Assembly: GCA_006227805.1 (NCBI GenBank) | Contig: SBFT01000365.1 | Coordinates: forward strand, 1-7,137 | Direction: 5' to 3' | Source of the DNA: Paracoccaceae bacterium | GTDB lineage: Bacteria; Pseudomonadota; Alphaproteobacteria; Rhodobacterales; Rhodobacteraceae | Length of the DNA stretch: 7,137 nt | Shown here: positions 1-6,339 of the stretch, in pieces | Layout of the letters: every line of letters begins with the position of its first letter | Position numbering within the stretch: position 1 is the first letter of the stretch | The notes under the pieces: generated by a model | The model's database searches: none | Seen by the model: the letters and a program-made list of their open reading frames with translations, nothing else | What the model was told of the DNA's origin: nothing | Program-made: the position numbers and the translations under genes

Positions 1-287
1 ACCCGGATCTGGCGGCGCAGCGACTTCCAGTGCATGACGAAGGCGGCCTTGCCCGCCTGGTCGATCTCGGCCGCCTTGCGGCTTTCGTAATTGGTGTAGA
101 AGACGAAGGCCGCGTCCTCGATCTCCTTCAGAAGGACCATGCGCGCATTGGGCATGCCCCCGGCATCGACCGTCGACAGCGCGATGGCGTTGGGGTCGTT
201 GGGCTCGGTCCGCTCGGCCTCGGCCAGCCAGCGCCGGGCGATGGCGAAGGGATCGTCGCCTGCGAAAATTCCGGCACGGTCTGTCAT
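1..287 (-). CDS. pdxH: Pyridoxamine/pyridoxine 5'-phosphate oxidase, N-terminal part (runs off left edge)
   Basis: This gene encodes the FMN-dependent cytosolic enzyme that oxidises pyridoxamine 5'-phosphate or pyridoxine 5'-phosphate to pyridoxal 5'-phosphate, the last step of B6 synthesis and salvage. Reading the minus strand from the ATG at 287-285 gives 95 codons plus two bases with no stop, beginning MTDRAGIFAGDDPF. Family landmarks are in order: RMVLLK (residues 49-54), FVFYTNYESRK (61-71) and HWKSLRRQIR (86-95). These are the FMN-phosphate and isoalloxazine-contacting stretches of the PdxH split-barrel fold. AAAGGA at 299-294 lies 6 bases before the ATG and supports this start. Roughly the N-terminal half of a usual ~200-residue PdxH is present; the C-terminal dimerisation and substrate-binding part is outside the window. 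It is divergent from fabI. The product call is secure; only completeness cannot be judged. Confidence 0.95.
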   Translation of the reverse strand, partial: MTDRAGIFAGDDPFAIARRWLAEAERTEPNDPNAIALSTVDAGGMPNARMVLLKEIEDAAFVFYTNYESRKAAEIDQAGKAAFVMHWKSLRRQIR

Positions 288-389
288 GGTCGGTCCTTTC
301 TGGGCTCTGTTCGGGAAACTTGGCGGGCTTGAAGGCGCCGGGTCAATCGCCTAATGCTCACCGGAACGAAGCTGGGCGGAGCGCCGTGT
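288..389. promoter_or_regulatory. pdxH/fabI divergent intergenic region with two possible overlapping promoters
   Basis: This 102-base non-coding stretch must hold the 5' signals of both flanking genes. On the plus strand TTGAAG (329-334) is followed after 17 bases by TAATGC (352-357), a weak sigma-70-like pair pointing into fabI. On the minus strand TTGACC (346-341, five of six matches to the -35 consensus) is followed after 18 bases by CAAGTT (322-317), a poor -10 pointing into pdxH. The two candidate -35 boxes lie within the same 18 bases and face away from each other. The -35 elements are credible and the -10 elements are weak; the assignment is by eye. I see no terminator or riboswitch here. 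Confidence 0.35.
378..381 (+). promoter_or_regulatory. Ribosome binding site deciding the fabI start
   Basis: GGAG at 378-381 sits 8 bases before the ATG at 390. The in-frame ATG at 354 has no comparable purine-rich sequence upstream and would overlap the candidate -10, so the start at 390 is preferred. Confidence 0.75.
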
Positions 390-1196
390 ATGTCAAGTAA
401 TCTGATGGCGGGCAAGCGTGGTCTGATCATGGGCCTGGCCAACGACAAGTCGATCGCCTGGGGCATCGCCAGGGCGCTCGGCGGCGCCGGCGCGCAACTG
501 GCGTTTTCCTACCAGGGCGAGGCGTTGAAGAAGCGCGTCGATCCGCTGGCGGCCGAACTGGGCAGCGACATCGTCCTGCCCTGCGATGTGGGAGACGAGG
601 CCTCGATCGACGCGCTGTTCGAGGGGCTGCGCGCGCGCTGGGACAGCCTGGATTTCCTGGTCCACGCCATCGGCTTTTCCGACAAGAACGAGCTGCGCGG
701 CCGCTACGTCGACACCAGCCGCGCGAATTTCGCGATGTCGATGGACATCTCGGTCTATTCCTTCACCGCCGTGATGCAGCGCGCCGAGAAGATGATGACG
801 AACGGCGGGTCGGCGGTGACGCTGACCTATTACGGCGCGGAAAAGGTCATGCCGCATTACAACGTCATGGGCGTGGCCAAGGCGGCGCTGGAAGCGTCGG
901 TCAAATACCTGGCCGAGGACCTGGGCAAGGACGGCATCCGCGTGAACGCGATCAGCGCGGGGCCGATCAAGACGCTGGCCGCCAGCGGCATCGGCGATTT
1001 CCGCTACATCATGAAGTGGAACGAATACAACTCGCCCCTGCGGCGCAACGTGACGATCGAGGACGTGGGCAAGGCCGCCCTGTTCCTGCTGTCGGACCTG
1101 GGCTCGGGCACCACGGGCGAGAACCTGCACGTGGACGCGGGCTATCACGCGATCGGCATGAAGGCCGTGGACGCGCCCGACATCACCAAGACCTGA
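390..1196 (+). CDS. fabI: Enoyl-[acyl-carrier-protein] reductase (NADH), FabI type
   Basis: This enzyme reduces trans-2-enoyl-ACP to acyl-ACP, the last step of each type II fatty acid elongation cycle in the cytosol. The 268-residue protein is an atypical short-chain dehydrogenase/reductase. Its N-terminal nucleotide loop GLIMGLANDKSIAWG (11-25) is typical of FabI. The catalytic pattern Y147-x9-Y157-x6-K164 matches E. coli Y146, Y156 and K163, within TYYGAEK and HYNVMGVAK. The substrate-loop stretch GPIKTLAASGIGDF (191-204) and HVDAGY near the C-terminus are also conserved. G95, M160 and F204 correspond to E. coli G93, M159 and F203, the residues usually discussed for triclosan binding, so the site looks unaltered. 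Length is close to the 262 of E. coli. The start at 390 is chosen because of GGAG upstream; an in-frame ATG at 354 would add 12 unlikely residues. It is the first gene of a probable fabI-gpt-aminotransferase run. Confidence 0.96.
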   Translation: MSSNLMAGKRGLIMGLANDKSIAWGIARALGGAGAQLAFSYQGEALKKRVDPLAAELGSDIVLPCDVGDEASIDALFEGLRARWDSLDFLVHAIGFSDKNELRGRYVDTSRANFAMSMDISVYSFTAVMQRAEKMMTNGGSAVTLTYYGAEKVMPHYNVMGVAKAALEASVKYLAEDLGKDGIRVNAISAGPIKTLAASGIGDFRYIMKWNEYNSPLRRNVTIEDVGKAALFLLSDLGSGTTGENLHVDAGYHAIGMKAVDAPDITKT

Positions 1197-1215
1197 AGAA
1201 CCGAAGGGCCAGACC

Positions 1216-1716
1216 ATGACCGACCGCCTGCCCCACGAAAAAGGCTTTCACGTCAGCTGGGACCAGATCCACCGCGATGCGCGCGCGCTGGCCTGGCGGC
1301 TGGACGGAAAGGGCCCCGACAGCGGCGCCTGGCGCGCCGTCGTCGCCATCACGCGCGGCGGAATGGCGCCCGCGATGATCGTCGCGCGCGAACTGGACAT
1401 CCGCACCGTCGACACGATCAGCGTGAAGAGCTATGACCACCAGTCGCAGGCCGAGGCGCAGGTGCTGAAGGCGCCGGACGCGGCGATGATGGGCGACGGC
1501 ACCGGCATCCTGGTGATCGACGACCTGGTGGATTCGGGCAAGACGCTGGAACTGGTGCGCCGCCTCTATCCCAAGGCGCATTTCGCCACCGTCTACGCCA
1601 AGCCCAAGGGCGAGCCCCAGGTCGATACCTTCATCACCGGCGTCAGCCAGGACACCTGGATCTTCTTCCCCTGGGACATGGCCCTGCAATATGTCGAGCC
1701 CTACCGGGGCAAGTGA
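1216..1716 (+). CDS. gpt: Xanthine-guanine phosphoribosyltransferase
   Basis: This purine-salvage enzyme transfers the phosphoribosyl group of PRPP to guanine, xanthine or hypoxanthine to form the nucleotide monophosphate. The 166-residue protein aligns along its length with E. coli Gpt (152 residues), with a small insertion near residues 31-38. Visible motifs are the RGG pyrophosphate loop (47-49), the flexible SYDH loop (72-75), the type I phosphoribosyltransferase PRPP motif ILVIDDLVDSGKT (98-110, acidic pair D102-D103), and the purine-binding K129 (in AKPKG) and W148 (in QDTWI), equivalent to E. coli K115 and W134. PWDM (152-155) is also conserved. AAGGG at 1204-1208 lies 7 bases before the ATG. 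The gap from the fabI stop is 19 bases, which suggests co-transcription. The absence of any hydrophobic N-terminal segment fits a cytosolic or peripheral membrane protein. I infer substrate preference from Gpt resemblance only. Confidence 0.93.
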   Translation: MTDRLPHEKGFHVSWDQIHRDARALAWRLDGKGPDSGAWRAVVAITRGGMAPAMIVARELDIRTVDTISVKSYDHQSQAEAQVLKAPDAAMMGDGTGILVIDDLVDSGKTLELVRRLYPKAHFATVYAKPKGEPQVDTFITGVSQDTWIFFPWDMALQYVEPYRGK

Positions 1717-1720
1717 CGCC

Positions 1721-2908
1721 ATGACCCTCAGGCCCCTGAACCCCGCCATGGCCGCCACCGAGGCCCCCCCGGTGATGGAGGCGCGGCGCTGGCTGGAGGG
1801 CGTCCACTTCCCGCCGGACCGCCCGCTGATCAACGTCAGCCAGGCCGCGCCCGTCGATCCGCCCCCGCGCGCGCTCCGCGAGGCCATGGCCGAGGCCGCG
1901 TTGACGAACGACGCGGCGCATCTCTATGGCCCGGTCCTGGGCCTTCCCGCCCTGCGCGAGGCCTTCGCCCGGAACTGCAACGCGCATTACGGCGGCGCGG
2001 TCACGGCGGCGCAGGTCTGCATCACCGCCGGATGCAACCAGGCCTTCACCTCGGTGATGGCGACGCTGGCGGGCAGCGGGGATGAAGTCATCCTTCCAAC
2101 GCCCTGGTATTTCAACCACAAAATGTGGCTGGACATGACCGGCGTGAAGACGGTTCCGCTGGCCACGGACGCGGCATTGATGCCCGATCCCGACCGCGCG
2201 GCGGCGCTGATCACCGACCGCACCCGCGCGATCGTCCTGGTCACGCCGAACAATCCGGGCGGCGTCGAGTATCCCGCCGAGCTGATCCGCGCCTTCCTGG
2301 ATCTGGCGCGCGCACGCGGCATCGCGCTGATCGTGGACGAGACATACCGCGATTTTCACGGCACGCCCGGCGCGCCGCATGATCTCTTCCGCGATCCCGA
2401 TTGGGCCGACACGCTGATCCATCTCTATTCCTTCTCGAAATCCTACCGGCTGACCGGGCACCGGGTGGGCGCGATGGTCGCCTCGACGGAGCGGCTGGCC
2501 GAGGTCGAGAAATTCCTCGACACGGTTGCGATCTGCGCGCCCCAGATCGGCCAGATCGCGGCCCTCTGGGGCATCGGGAACCTGGGCCAGTGGCTGGCGG
2601 GCGAACGGGACGAGATCCTCGACCGCCGCGCGGCGATCGCGCAAGGCTTTCCGGCGCTTGCGGCAAGGGGCTGGCGTCTGATGGGCGTGGGCGCCTATTT
2701 CGCCTATGTGGAACATCCCTTTCCCATCGCTTCGGACGATCTCTGCCGCCGGATGGTGCGGGATGCGGGCATCCTCGCCCTGCCCGGCACCATGTTCATG
2801 CCCAAGGACGATCCGGCGGGCGCGCGGCAACTGCGCGTCGCCTTCGCCAATCTGGACCGCGCGGGCATCGGGCAATTCTTCGCGCGCCTGCAAGGCCTTG
2901 GCTACTGA
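1721..2908 (+). CDS. Pyridoxal phosphate-dependent aminotransferase, class I/II (fold type I), substrate unknown
   Basis: This 395-residue protein has the full set of aspartate-aminotransferase-like signatures. These are YGPVLGLPALREAF (69-82), the cofactor-phosphate region TAGCNQAF (102-109), W129/Y130 in the ring-stacking position, TPNNPGG (175-181) with the conserved Asn N178, D206 and Y209 in IVDETY, the Schiff-base lysine K240 in SFSKSY, R248 in GHRVG, and the substrate-carboxylate arginine R372 in LRVAFAN. It should therefore be a working cytosolic transaminase; the amino donor and acceptor cannot be read from sequence. The start at 1721 is 4 bases after the gpt stop. An in-frame ATG at 1691 would overlap gpt by 26 bases and adds a low-information MSSPTGASDA tail. 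The ribosome site is weak (GGGG at 1706-1709), so translation may be coupled to gpt. ATGs at 1748 and 1778 are less likely because family-like sequence (PPVMEARRW) begins nearby. Unusually, the motif reads GHRVG where GWRxG is common in this fold. Confidence 0.88.
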   Translation: MTLRPLNPAMAATEAPPVMEARRWLEGVHFPPDRPLINVSQAAPVDPPPRALREAMAEAALTNDAAHLYGPVLGLPALREAFARNCNAHYGGAVTAAQVCITAGCNQAFTSVMATLAGSGDEVILPTPWYFNHKMWLDMTGVKTVPLATDAALMPDPDRAAALITDRTRAIVLVTPNNPGGVEYPAELIRAFLDLARARGIALIVDETYRDFHGTPGAPHDLFRDPDWADTLIHLYSFSKSYRLTGHRVGAMVASTERLAEVEKFLDTVAICAPQIGQIAALWGIGNLGQWLAGERDEILDRRAAIAQGFPALAARGWRLMGVGAYFAYVEHPFPIASDDLCRRMVRDAGILALPGTMFMPKDDPAGARQLRVAFANLDRAGIGQFFARLQGLGY

Positions 2909-2979
2909 GCCGCCCTTCTGTGCTTGCCCCCTCCCCGCGCGCATATTATTGACGCTGAAAGCCAAGCGCAGGGGGCACC
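2909..2979 (+). promoter_or_regulatory. Probable ppiD-trpE promoter region
   Basis: This 71-base gap contains the only distinct AT-rich patch in its neighbourhood (CATATTATTGA, 2942-2952) in an otherwise GC-rich sequence. TTGCCC at 2924-2929 could serve as a -35, with TATTGA at 2947-2952 as a -10 after 17 bases. The better -10 match TATTAT (2944-2949, five of six) would leave a spacer of only 14 bases from that -35. Either pairing points into ppiD and trpE. The call is by eye and the exact boxes are uncertain. Confidence 0.4.
2925..2977 (+). repeat. 8-base perfect inverted repeat spanning the ppiD leader and ribosome binding site
   Basis: TGCCCCCT (2925-2932) and AGGGGGCA (2970-2977) are exact reverse complements separated by 37 bases. 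The right arm contains the ppiD Shine-Dalgarno sequence AGGGGG (2970-2975), 4 bases before the ATG at 2980. The left arm overlaps the candidate -35. There is no T-run after it, so it is not an intrinsic terminator. The repeat itself is certain; any function is inference. Confidence 0.6.
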
Positions 2980-4821
2980 ATGGCACGACGTTCGAGCCTG
3001 TCGAAAACCTTTGTCTGGGTCCTTCTGGGCCTTCTCTTCGTGGGCCTTGCGGGGTTCGGCGCGACCAACCTGTCGGGGACCATACGCACCGTCGCGCGCG
3101 TGGGTGACGAAAACGTCAGCGTCGATCAGTACGGGCGCGAATTGCAGCGCGAGATCAATGCGGTGGTGGCTCAGACCGGCCAGGCCCTGCCGATGGAGCA
3201 GGTGCGGGCGGCGGGCCTCGACCAGATGGTTCTGGGACGGCTGATCACGCTGGCCTCGCTCGACAACGAGACGGCACAGCTGGGCCTGTCGATCGGGGAC
3301 GAGAACCTGCAGCGCGAGATCATGTCGATCCGCGCCTTCCAGGGCCTCGACGGCAGCTTCAGCCGCGACAGCTATCGGCTGTCGCTGCAGCAGGCGGGCC
3401 TCACCGAGGCCGAGTTCGAGGCCGACCTGCGCCGCGAGGCCGCGCGCACCCTGGTGCAGAGCGCGATCGTGGGCGGAGTCACCATGCCCCCCACCCTGAC
3501 CGACGTGATCGTGGAATATGTGGGCCAGCAGCGCAGCTTCACCTGGGCGCGGCTGGACGCGGCCGACCTGGCCGAGCCGCTGCCGCCCGCGACCGAGGAG
3601 GAGCTGCGCGCCTTCTACGAGGCCAATATCGAGCGCTACACCCTGCCCGAAACCAAGCGCATCACCTATGCCTGGCTCTCGCCCGAGATGATCCTCGACA
3701 GCGTGCAGGTGGACGAAGCCGCCCTGCGCGCGGCCTACGAGGCGCGGCTGAGCGACTTCGTGCAGCCCGAGCGGCGCCTCGTCGAACGGCTGGTCTTTCC
3801 GGACGAGGCGGCCGCGCGCGATGCGATGGCCCAGATCGAGGTGGGCGGGACCACGTTCGAGCTGCTGGTCGAGCAACGCGGCCTGGAGCTGTCGGACATC
3901 GATCTGGGCGACGTGGCCGAGGCCGACCTGGGCGAGGCCGGCGCGGGCGTCTTCGCCGCCGGGACCGGCCAGGTGGTCGGGCCCCTGCCCACAAGGCTTG
4001 GCCCGGCGCTGTTCCGGGTGAACGCGGTTCTGGCCGCGCAGGAGACGACCTTCGAGGAGGCGCAATCCGACCTGCGCGACGAACTGGCCCAGGACCGCGC
4101 GCGGCGCGAGATCGAAAGCCAGTCGCAGCCGCTCGAGGACATGCTGGCGGGCGGCGCGACGCTGGAGGAGCTGGCCCAGGAGAGCGAGATGGAGCTTGGC
4201 CGGATCGACTGGTCGGTGGACAGTTTCGAGGGGATCGCCGCCTATGCGGCCTTCCGCGACGCCGCCGCCGCCGTCACGGCGGAGGATTTTCCCGAGACCG
4301 ATTTCCTGGAGGATGGCAGCCTCTTCGCGATCCGCCTGGACGAGACCCTGCCGCCGCGCCCGCAGCCCTTCGAGGAGGCGCGCGAGCGCGTGGCCGAGGC
4401 CTTGCAGGCTCAGCGCGTGCAGGACGCGCTGGCGGCGCAGGCCACCGCGATCGTGGCGCAGCTGGCCCTCGACGGCGATTTCGCGGCGGCCGGACTGGAG
4501 GCCCGGGAGGAGACGCGCCTGACGCGCAGCGGTTTCGTCGAAGGCACGCCGCCCCAGTTCATGGTGCAGGTCTTCGAGATGGCCGAGGGCGATCTGCGGG
4601 TGATCCCGGCGGGCGGCATCGTCACCATCGTGCGGCTGGACGCGATCGAACCCGCGGCCGAGGATGGCGACATGGGACGGCTCTCCGAGGCGCTGAAGCG
4701 CGAACTGGACCAGACCCTTGCTCAGGCGCTGTTCCAGGCCTACCTGCGCGACGTGCAGCTGCGCGCCGAGCCGCGCGTGGACGAACGCGCGCTCAACGCG
4801 GTGAATTCGAGCTTCCAGTAG
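2980..4821 (+). CDS. ppiD: PpiD-like inner-membrane periplasmic chaperone with parvulin-type domain
   Basis: This 613-residue protein is co-linear with E. coli PpiD, an inner-membrane-anchored chaperone acting near the Sec translocon exit. It has a short basic N-terminus (ARRSSLSK), one transmembrane helix (about 11-28, FVWVLLGLLFVGLAGFG) with the rest expected in the periplasm, then a SurA-N-like helical chaperone region (about 38-175). A parvulin-like domain (about 265-351) runs from RRLVERLVFPDE to GPALFRVNAVL and includes the FEEAQSDLRDEL follow-on helix. A C-terminal region contains FEEARERVAEALQAQR (464-479) and LTRSGF (514-519), positions that resemble the end of PpiD. Length is close to the usual ~620. 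The His residues typical of catalytic parvulins appear replaced (R270 and A343), so prolyl isomerase activity is doubtful and a holdase role is more likely. The protein is strikingly acidic. AGGGGG (2970-2975) sets the start. Its stop codon abuts the trpE ATG. Confidence 0.9.
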   Translation: MARRSSLSKTFVWVLLGLLFVGLAGFGATNLSGTIRTVARVGDENVSVDQYGRELQREINAVVAQTGQALPMEQVRAAGLDQMVLGRLITLASLDNETAQLGLSIGDENLQREIMSIRAFQGLDGSFSRDSYRLSLQQAGLTEAEFEADLRREAARTLVQSAIVGGVTMPPTLTDVIVEYVGQQRSFTWARLDAADLAEPLPPATEEELRAFYEANIERYTLPETKRITYAWLSPEMILDSVQVDEAALRAAYEARLSDFVQPERRLVERLVFPDEAAARDAMAQIEVGGTTFELLVEQRGLELSDIDLGDVAEADLGEAGAGVFAAGTGQVVGPLPTRLGPALFRVNAVLAAQETTFEEAQSDLRDELAQDRARREIESQSQPLEDMLAGGATLEELAQESEMELGRIDWSVDSFEGIAAYAAFRDAAAAVTAEDFPETDFLEDGSLFAIRLDETLPPRPQPFEEARERVAEALQAQRVQDALAAQATAIVAQLALDGDFAAAGLEAREETRLTRSGFVEGTPPQFMVQVFEMAEGDLRVIPAGGIVTIVRLDAIEPAAEDGDMGRLSEALKRELDQTLAQALFQAYLRDVQLRAEPRVDERALNAVNSSFQ

Positions 4822-6336
4822 ATGGCGCTGACGCCCGCATACGAGGACTTCGCCCGCGCCTACGAGGCGGGCGAGAACCAGGTCGTCTTCGCGCGGCTGG
4901 CCGCGGATCTCGACACGCCGGTTTCGCTGATGCTGAAGCTGGCGGGCGCGGCCGAGAACGCCTTCATGCTGGAGAGCGTCACGGGCGGCGAGGTGCGCGG
5001 GCGCTATTCGATCATCGGGATGAAGCCCGACCTGATCTGGCGCTGCCGGGGCGAGAGGGCCGAGGTGAACCGCAGCGCGCGCTTCGATCCCGACGCCTAT
5101 CAGGCGACCGAGGCGCGCCCCCTCGAGGCCCTGCGCGCGCTGATCGCCGAAAGCCGGATCGCCCTGCCCGAGGACCTGCCGCAGGCCAGCGCGGGCCTTT
5201 TCGGGTATCTGGGCTATGACATGGTGCGCCACGTGGAGCATCTGCCCGACGTGAACCCCGATCCGCTGGGTCTTCCGGACGCGGTGATGATCCGGCCTTC
5301 GGTCGTCGCCGTGCTGGACGGGGTGAAGGGCGAAGTCACCGTGGTCTCGCCCGCCTGGGTCAGCGCGGGGCAATCGGCGCGGGCGGCCTATGCGCAGGCG
5401 GCCGAACGGGTGATGGACGCGGTGCGCGACCTCGAGCGCGGCCTGCCCGACACGCGCCGCGACCTGGGCGAGGCGCGCGAACCGGGCGCGCCGCGGTCGA
5501 ACTTCACGCCTGAAGCCTACAAGGCGGCGGTGGAAAAGGCCCGCGACTACATCCGCGCGGGCGATATCTTCCAGGTCGTCCCATCGCAGCGCTGGGCGCA
5601 GGACTTTCCCCTGCCGCCCTTCGCGCTCTATCGCTCGCTGCGCCGCACGAACCCCTCGCCCTTCATGTTCTATTTCAACTTCGGCGGCTTCCAGGTGATC
5701 GGCGCCAGCCCCGAGATCCTGGTGCGCGTCTTCGGGCGGCAGGTGACGATCCGGCCCATCGCGGGAACCCGCCGCCGGGGCGCCACGCCCGAGGAGGACC
5801 GCGCGCTGGAGGCCGAATTGCTGGCCGACGCCAAGGAGCGCGCCGAGCACCTGATGCTCCTGGACCTGGGCCGCAACGACGTGGGCCGGGTGGCGAAGAT
5901 CGGCACCGTGCGTCCGACGGAACAATTCATCATCGAACGCTATTCCCACGTCATGCACATCGTCTCGAACGTGGTGGGCGAACTGGCCGAGGGCTGCGAC
6001 GCGCTCGACGCCTTCTTCGCGGGGATGCCCGCAGGCACGGTCAGCGGCGCACCCAAGGTGCGCGCGATGCAGATCATCGACGAGCTGGAACCCGAAAAGC
6101 GCGGCGTCTATGGCGGCGGCGTGGGCTATTTCAGCGCGGGCGGCGACATGGACATGTGCATCGCGCTGCGCACGGCGGTGGTGAAGGACGAAACCCTGTA
6201 TATCCAGGCGGGCGGCGGCGTGGTCTTCGACAGCGACCCGCAGGCGGAATACGAGGAGACGGTGCACAAGTCGAACGCGATCCGGCGCGCGGCGGCGGAT
6301 GCGGCGCGCTTCGTCGCGCGCGACGGCAACCGCTGA
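4822..6336 (+). CDS. trpE: Anthranilate synthase component I
   Basis: TrpE converts chorismate to anthranilate, the first committed step of tryptophan synthesis, using ammonia delivered by a TrpG glutaminase subunit. The 504-residue protein has the usual length. Its N-terminal domain has the feedback-inhibition element MLES (49-52, compare LLES of other TrpE proteins) followed by RYSIIG (61-66). The chorismate-binding domain shows NPSPFMFY (277-284), IGASPE (293-298), RPIAGTRRRG (311-320), DLGRNDVGRVAKIG (348-361), RYSHVMHI (373-380), GTVSGAPKVRAM (405-416), GVYGGGVGYF (428-437) and QAGGGVVFDSDP (462-473). The MLES element suggests allosteric tryptophan inhibition is kept. The protein ends soon after these motifs, so there is no fused TrpG domain. 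The ATG follows the ppiD TAG with no gap and lacks a clear Shine-Dalgarno sequence, so translation is probably coupled to ppiD. Confidence 0.96.
   Translation: MALTPAYEDFARAYEAGENQVVFARLAADLDTPVSLMLKLAGAAENAFMLESVTGGEVRGRYSIIGMKPDLIWRCRGERAEVNRSARFDPDAYQATEARPLEALRALIAESRIALPEDLPQASAGLFGYLGYDMVRHVEHLPDVNPDPLGLPDAVMIRPSVVAVLDGVKGEVTVVSPAWVSAGQSARAAYAQAAERVMDAVRDLERGLPDTRRDLGEAREPGAPRSNFTPEAYKAAVEKARDYIRAGDIFQVVPSQRWAQDFPLPPFALYRSLRRTNPSPFMFYFNFGGFQVIGASPEILVRVFGRQVTIRPIAGTRRRGATPEEDRALEAELLADAKERAEHLMLLDLGRNDVGRVAKIGTVRPTEQFIIERYSHVMHIVSNVVGELAEGCDALDAFFAGMPAGTVSGAPKVRAMQIIDELEPEKRGVYGGGVGYFSAGGDMDMCIALRTAVVKDETLYIQAGGGVVFDSDPQAEYEETVHKSNAIRRAAADAARFVARDGNR
6312..6325. repeat. 14-base perfect palindrome at the 3' end of trpE
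   Basis: CGTCGCGCGCGACG is its own reverse complement and lies inside the last codons of trpE, 8 bases before the stop codon. It could fold into a 5-base-pair stem with a 4-base loop in the transcript from either strand. No T-tract follows on either side, so it does not meet the intrinsic terminator pattern. In DNA this rich in GC, alternating CG runs give such palindromes by chance fairly often. Confidence 0.5.
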
Positions 6337-6339
6337 GGT

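Noticed and set aside
30..332. Plus-strand open frames opposite pdxH
   Set aside because: The minus strand here encodes a clear PdxH N-terminus; these frames are its antisense shadows.
354..389. Upstream in-frame ATG at 354 as the fabI start
   Set aside because: No ribosome site precedes it, the extra 12 residues do not look like FabI, and it overlaps the candidate promoter. The ATG at 390 has GGAG at a good distance.
393..1217. Minus-strand open frame opposite fabI
   Set aside because: It is His/Val/Arg/Gln-rich shadow sequence, and fabI on the plus strand is unmistakable.
1691..1720. Upstream in-frame ATG at 1691 as the aminotransferase start
   Set aside because: It lies inside gpt, would overlap it by 26 bases and adds ten uninformative residues. 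The ATG at 1721 fits the tight operon spacing better.
2921..2950. Heat-shock (sigma-32-type) promoter upstream of ppiD from CTTGCC and CATATT
   Set aside because: The distance from CTTG to CAT is several bases shorter than in known sigma-32 promoters and the -35 lacks the AA, so there is not enough support.
2909..2979. Intrinsic terminator after the aminotransferase gene
   Set aside because: The only hairpin-forming arms are 37 bases apart and are not followed by a T-run, so the pattern does not fit.
1643..2986. Minus-strand open frame of 447 codons opposite the aminotransferase
   Set aside because: It has the same antisense bias, matches no known motif and fully overlaps a gene with intact catalytic residues.
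2902..6267. Very long minus-strand open frame (1,121 codons) opposite ppiD and trpE
   Set aside because: ppiD and trpE share one frame, and GC-rich third positions suppress stops on the opposite strand. The translation is rich in Arg, His, Leu, Gln and Gly without recognisable motifs, while both plus-strand genes are clear family members. It is a shadow frame.
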